DNA from: Candidatus Vecturithrix granuli
GTDB lineage: Bacteria > Moduliflexota > Moduliflexia > Moduliflexales > Moduliflexaceae
Length of the DNA stretch: 64,000 bases
Assembly: GCA_000739535.1 (NCBI GenBank)
Contig: DF820463.1
Span: 36,520-100,519, forward strand
Direction of reading: 5' to 3'
In this document: piece by piece, positions 61,088 through 64,000 of the stretch
Layout: every line of letters begins with the position of its first letter
How positions within the stretch are numbered: the stretch's first letter is position 1
Notes under the pieces: model-generated
Told to the model about the DNA's origin: nothing
Seen by the model: only the letters and a program-made list of their open reading frames with translations
Databases searched by the model: none
Made by a program: the position numbers and the translations under genes

Positions 61088-63268
61088 TTGAATTCTATCA
61101 CTGGGCAACATGAAACACTCATGCCAAAATCTGAAACACTTGAGATCGAAGCCTATCTTCATGCGGTTTCTGAAGAAACCTTATCAGAGCTTTCCGCAGA
61201 TAATTTTCTGACAGGCGAAGAAGGCGAAGAATCTCATCTTGCCATTCCGAAAGAATATCAGGCAATCCTTACCTCGTTTGAATCTCCATTGATGGAGTAC
61301 ATCCGGAATCTTCAAGTGAAGGTGAACCAAATCCCCAAAGAGATCTCATTTATCAGCAGCATCTATTTGCTCACCCAGGGCAGAATTATCCATCTTATTA
61401 ATCACGAACAAGGGGAACGGGTGAAACAAGAGTTCTTTGCGCTGCTCGCTCCGCTCGCCCGCAATGCTGAAAGAGAAAAAGCTCGACGCCATACCCGTGC
61501 GACCTCTGTGATTCAGCGTGAAATAGAACAAATCCTGAATCGCTGTTATCTGGTGCTTTTAACGAATTTTTCCCAAATGCAGGCGGCGATTATCCAGGGA
61601 ATTATTTATGATATTGAACGCCAGGGTGTCCATCTGCCCATCCAATCTTCAACCGAAATCCCAACCATTGCCCGGCAATATCAACCGGTTGTACAAAATC
61701 AAGCCGTGATTATTCGGAATATGTTCCGGCATTTGTTTCCCGAATATAGCCCTCCGGATAACATCCATATTTTAGAACTCTGTTTTCTGGGCTTACTCGA
61801 AGAAATTCAGCAGAATTTTGAAGAATTTCTGCAACAGGATGATCAACTGTTGCACATGCTCTCACGGGTCAAAATCGCTCAGGATGAATTGCTGAATGTG
61901 AAAGACCCGAACTTGTGTAATATTTTGATCAAGATGGAGCGCATCCAAAACCATATTCATGATATTTATAATCAACGTTGGCGGGATGGGATTTTAAATG
62001 ATATTATTGCCACCTTTTTTTACCACGCCCGTTTCACCGCTTATCTCGAAAATAAAGGGAAAATAGCGCAAAAGCGGCGATATTTTCTCGCCAGCCTTGA
62101 ACATTTACTGAATAATTATGAAGATTTCTACAATGAAACGCTTTTGCCGCAAGTTGATCTGTTAATGGAAGAATATCAACATGTTGATGCTGTAGGCTAT
62201 ACGTTTGTCAAACAACAGATTCGCCCTGGCCAGATGAAAAAACTCTTCCAGACCATTCTCGATGAAGATCGGTTTTCTGTGTTGAGTGATATGATTGTGA
62301 CCGGCGAGTTTTCCAAAGCGATTGACCATTACAGTACGCCTCAATACCTGGAAGAACTCGAAAAAATGCGCAAAGAGCTACAGCACAAGCACCGCGATCA
62401 TGAGGAGGTGTTGCAATGGATTACTCGATTGTGGGGCACGCTGGATAGCATTCACGAGTTGCTCATCTCTGAAATCTTTCTCAAGTGGAAAGATCCACTG
62501 TCAACCGTGCTCAATACGTACATTCAGGAACTCTACTGGTTCCATGCGTGGTTCTCGACCTATACTCTTGAAGCGTTTCGCAGTGCAAAACCCGTGTTTT
62601 TTCAGGAATTAGAACAATTTCTTGTCCCTTATAGTAAAGCGGTTGAGATGTTCTCCGGCAAAATTTTGGAACGTCTCGAAACACTAAGCCAGCAAGTGTA
62701 TGCTTTTCGAGACCGGGCCGGCGATTTTAACTTGCTCTATACCGGAATTCTCTCAATTAACTTGAAAAAAGAAGAAGGTCAATTTCAGTTTGAACTTTAC
62801 ACACCAGCTCGTATCAAAACGCTGGGAGATAAACTGGCATCTATCCAGGAACGCTATGTGCACTCATCACAATCCCAATCTTTTTCTAATCAGAAGAAGA
62901 TGCTCGACCAGGAATCCGAACAACAGAAAAGTTATCGGCTCTATACAGATGAAATTTTGAAAACAGCCAATATTCTGGCTGAAGAAAAAGATCTGCTTAT
63001 GTATTGCGGCGCGAGAAAATTGTTTACAGGCCCTCATTTTGTCGAAGAAGATTTTGCCATACTGTATAGCGAAATAATCGACATTTACGAATATGCCATC
63101 GATCGGACACAAAGGCAATCCTTTGATCCGCTTGACAGTATCCTGGAATTAAAAAGCTTACGCGAACGAGCGCAGTTTGAATTTGTGTATGAACGTTATA
63201 CTGAAATGGTCAAATATAAAGCCCTCAAAAAAGCCTGGCAATTGATGCGAAAACGCGAAATTTCCTGA
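61088..63268 (+). CDS. Large protein of unknown function
   Basis: 726 residues, mostly alpha-helical and soluble, with no signal peptide, membrane segment or motif I recognise. Helical blocks such as SPLMEYIRNLQVKVNQIPKE, LLEEIQQNFEEFLQQDDQLL and LEELEKMRKELQHKHRDHEE suggest a scaffold or coiled-coil-rich protein; the end EFVYERYTEMVKYKALKKAW is basic. The start is uncertain: TTG 61088, or ATG 61121 (MPKSETLEIEAYLH), neither with a good ribosome-binding site. It stands alone between map and a threonine aldolase gene. The 279-bp gap before it shows no clear promoter. Confidence 0.7.
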   Translation: MNSITGQHETLMPKSETLEIEAYLHAVSEETLSELSADNFLTGEEGEESHLAIPKEYQAILTSFESPLMEYIRNLQVKVNQIPKEISFISSIYLLTQGRIIHLINHEQGERVKQEFFALLAPLARNAEREKARRHTRATSVIQREIEQILNRCYLVLLTNFSQMQAAIIQGIIYDIERQGVHLPIQSSTEIPTIARQYQPVVQNQAVIIRNMFRHLFPEYSPPDNIHILELCFLGLLEEIQQNFEEFLQQDDQLLHMLSRVKIAQDELLNVKDPNLCNILIKMERIQNHIHDIYNQRWRDGILNDIIATFFYHARFTAYLENKGKIAQKRRYFLASLEHLLNNYEDFYNETLLPQVDLLMEEYQHVDAVGYTFVKQQIRPGQMKKLFQTILDEDRFSVLSDMIVTGEFSKAIDHYSTPQYLEELEKMRKELQHKHRDHEEVLQWITRLWGTLDSIHELLISEIFLKWKDPLSTVLNTYIQELYWFHAWFSTYTLEAFRSAKPVFFQELEQFLVPYSKAVEMFSGKILERLETLSQQVYAFRDRAGDFNLLYTGILSINLKKEEGQFQFELYTPARIKTLGDKLASIQERYVHSSQSQSFSNQKKMLDQESEQQKSYRLYTDEILKTANILAEEKDLLMYCGARKLFTGPHFVEEDFAILYSEIIDIYEYAIDRTQRQSFDPLDSILELKSLRERAQFEFVYERYTEMVKYKALKKAWQLMRKREIS

Positions 63269-63435
63269 ATATGAGTGTTCTGACCGAACACATACATGAA
63301 GATCATCTGATGCTGGAGTAATTATATAATTTCCTCTAACTTTTGTTTGACGAAAACCGACCTTATCAAGCACCATCCCTGAAATCTTTGTTTATGAGAA
63401 ATCCTTGTAGCTATTTATAGAAACGGAGAAACAAT

Positions 63436-64000
63436 ATGAAGAAAATCATTGACTTGCGGAGTGACACGGTGACCAAACCGACTCCCGCGATGCGGAAGGC
63501 GATGGCAGAAGCTGAAGTCGGTGATGATGTGTATAGCGAAGACCCGACGGTTAATCGGCTAGAAGCCCTTGCTGCAGAGATGTTGAACACGGAAGCCTCG
63601 CTATTTGTAAGCAGCGGTACGCAGGGCAATTTGTTGGCTGTGATGAGCCATTGCGAACGTGGGGATGAATATATCGTGGGTCAGATGGCGCATACCTATC
63701 GTTGGGAAGGCGGCGGCGCGGCGGTGCTAGGAAGTATTCAACCGCAACCGCTTGATTTTGAGCCGGATGGCACGCTCAATCTCCAAAAAATCGAACAGGC
63801 CATTAAGCCGGATAACTATCATTTTGCCCGTACGCGGCTTGTGTGCCAGGAAAACACGCACAACGGTAAAGTCTTGCCTATGGATTATTTGGAACAGGCG
63901 GCAGCCTTGACGAAACGTTTTAATCTGGGGCATCACCTTGACGGCGCGCGTGTGTTTAACGCGGCGGTGAAATTGAATATTCCGGCGAGCGACATTGCCA
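63436..64000 (+). CDS. ltaE: Low-specificity L-threonine aldolase (3' end outside window)
   Basis: The first 188 residues, starting at ATG 63436 with GGAG seven bases before. The N-terminal strings [20 protein letters not shown] and [20 protein letters not shown] are the LtaE/beta-eliminating-lyase hallmark, then [18 protein letters not shown]-like ligand-binding region and [13 protein letters not shown] with the PLP-contacting aspartate and arginine. The Schiff-base lysine lies beyond the edge. The enzyme cleaves L-threonine or L-allo-threonine to glycine and acetaldehyde. Because the gene is cut, function is not fully checkable. Confidence 0.9.
   Translation, partial: MKKIIDLRSDTVTKPTPAMRKAMAEAEVGDDVYSEDPTVNRLEALAAEMLNTEASLFVSSGTQGNLLAVMSHCERGDEYIVGQMAHTYRWEGGGAAVLGSIQPQPLDFEPDGTLNLQKIEQAIKPDNYHFARTRLVCQENTHNGKVLPMDYLEQAAALTKRFNLGHHLDGARVFNAAVKLNIPASDIA

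Noticed and set aside
1-64000. CRISPR arrays, prophage or insertion sequences
   Set aside because: No regular repeat-spacer array, integrase, transposase or phage structural gene was seen. The only dispersed repeats are short palindromes.

Overview
The window is bacterial chromosome from a Gram-negative-type organism: it has a BepA-like M48 lipoprotein, periplasmic binding proteins and a Tat-type lipoprotein signal. It carries CarD, bactofilin, RNase Y, PspA and a full-length chemoreceptor. The closest match I can think of for this gene mix, together with the very many intergenic palindromes, is a candidate-phylum filamentous anaerobe of the KSB3/Modulibacteria type. That is inference from memory, not something the sequence proves.

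Layout. 1-6.0 kb (minus strand): a FecR-like surface or periplasmic protein with a Pro/Thr repeat tail that runs off the left edge, a TPR protein, a secreted DUF4124/aspartic-protease/TPR protein, cobO, an M48 metalloprotease and a bactofilin. 6.2-8.2 kb (plus): a secreted FxLYD-like protein, an AEC-family carrier and a GNAT acetyltransferase. 8.4-15.1 kb (plus): a probable myo-inositol unit, with a sugar-binding protein, ABC ATPase, permease, iolB and iolD, followed by a methyl-accepting chemotaxis protein.

18.4-28.8 kb (minus): a composite uptake locus. From its 5' end it holds a CUT1-type sugar-binding protein, two peptide-type ABC ATPases, a peptide-type binding protein, two peptide-type permeases, two CUT1-type sugar permeases and a trans-sulfuration PLP enzyme. 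A divergent GntR regulator with a 15-bp palindrome in its promoter stands at the head (29.1 kb), followed by a small flavoprotein.

30.5-63.3 kb is mostly housekeeping: a Clp1-like P-loop kinase, YggT, proC, a YfgM-like TPR protein, ispF, ispD, a PIN/TRAM protein, carD, ymdB, rny, a probable 6S RNA, pheT-pheS-rplT-rpmI-infC-thrS, tRNA-Val(GAC), a YbjN-like gene with pspA, map and a 726-aa protein of unknown function. The right edge cuts a threonine aldolase gene. Between ispF and ispD sits an accessory block of about 10.9 kb: a truncated AAA ATPase, an orphan antitoxin-like gene, a 1510-aa protein that joins a PD-(D/E)XK-like nuclease motif to a Ski2-like DEAH helicase, and a 1739-aa protein with DnaQ-like exonuclease, RecQ and UvrD parts. 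This is the best candidate for an undescribed defence or repair system here.

A second striking property is the density of short intergenic palindromes. Seven copies of one symmetrical element of about 33 bp (AAAACCGGGTTTCTT centre AAGAAACCCGGTTTT) and several other families fill most gaps; many could act as bidirectional terminators.
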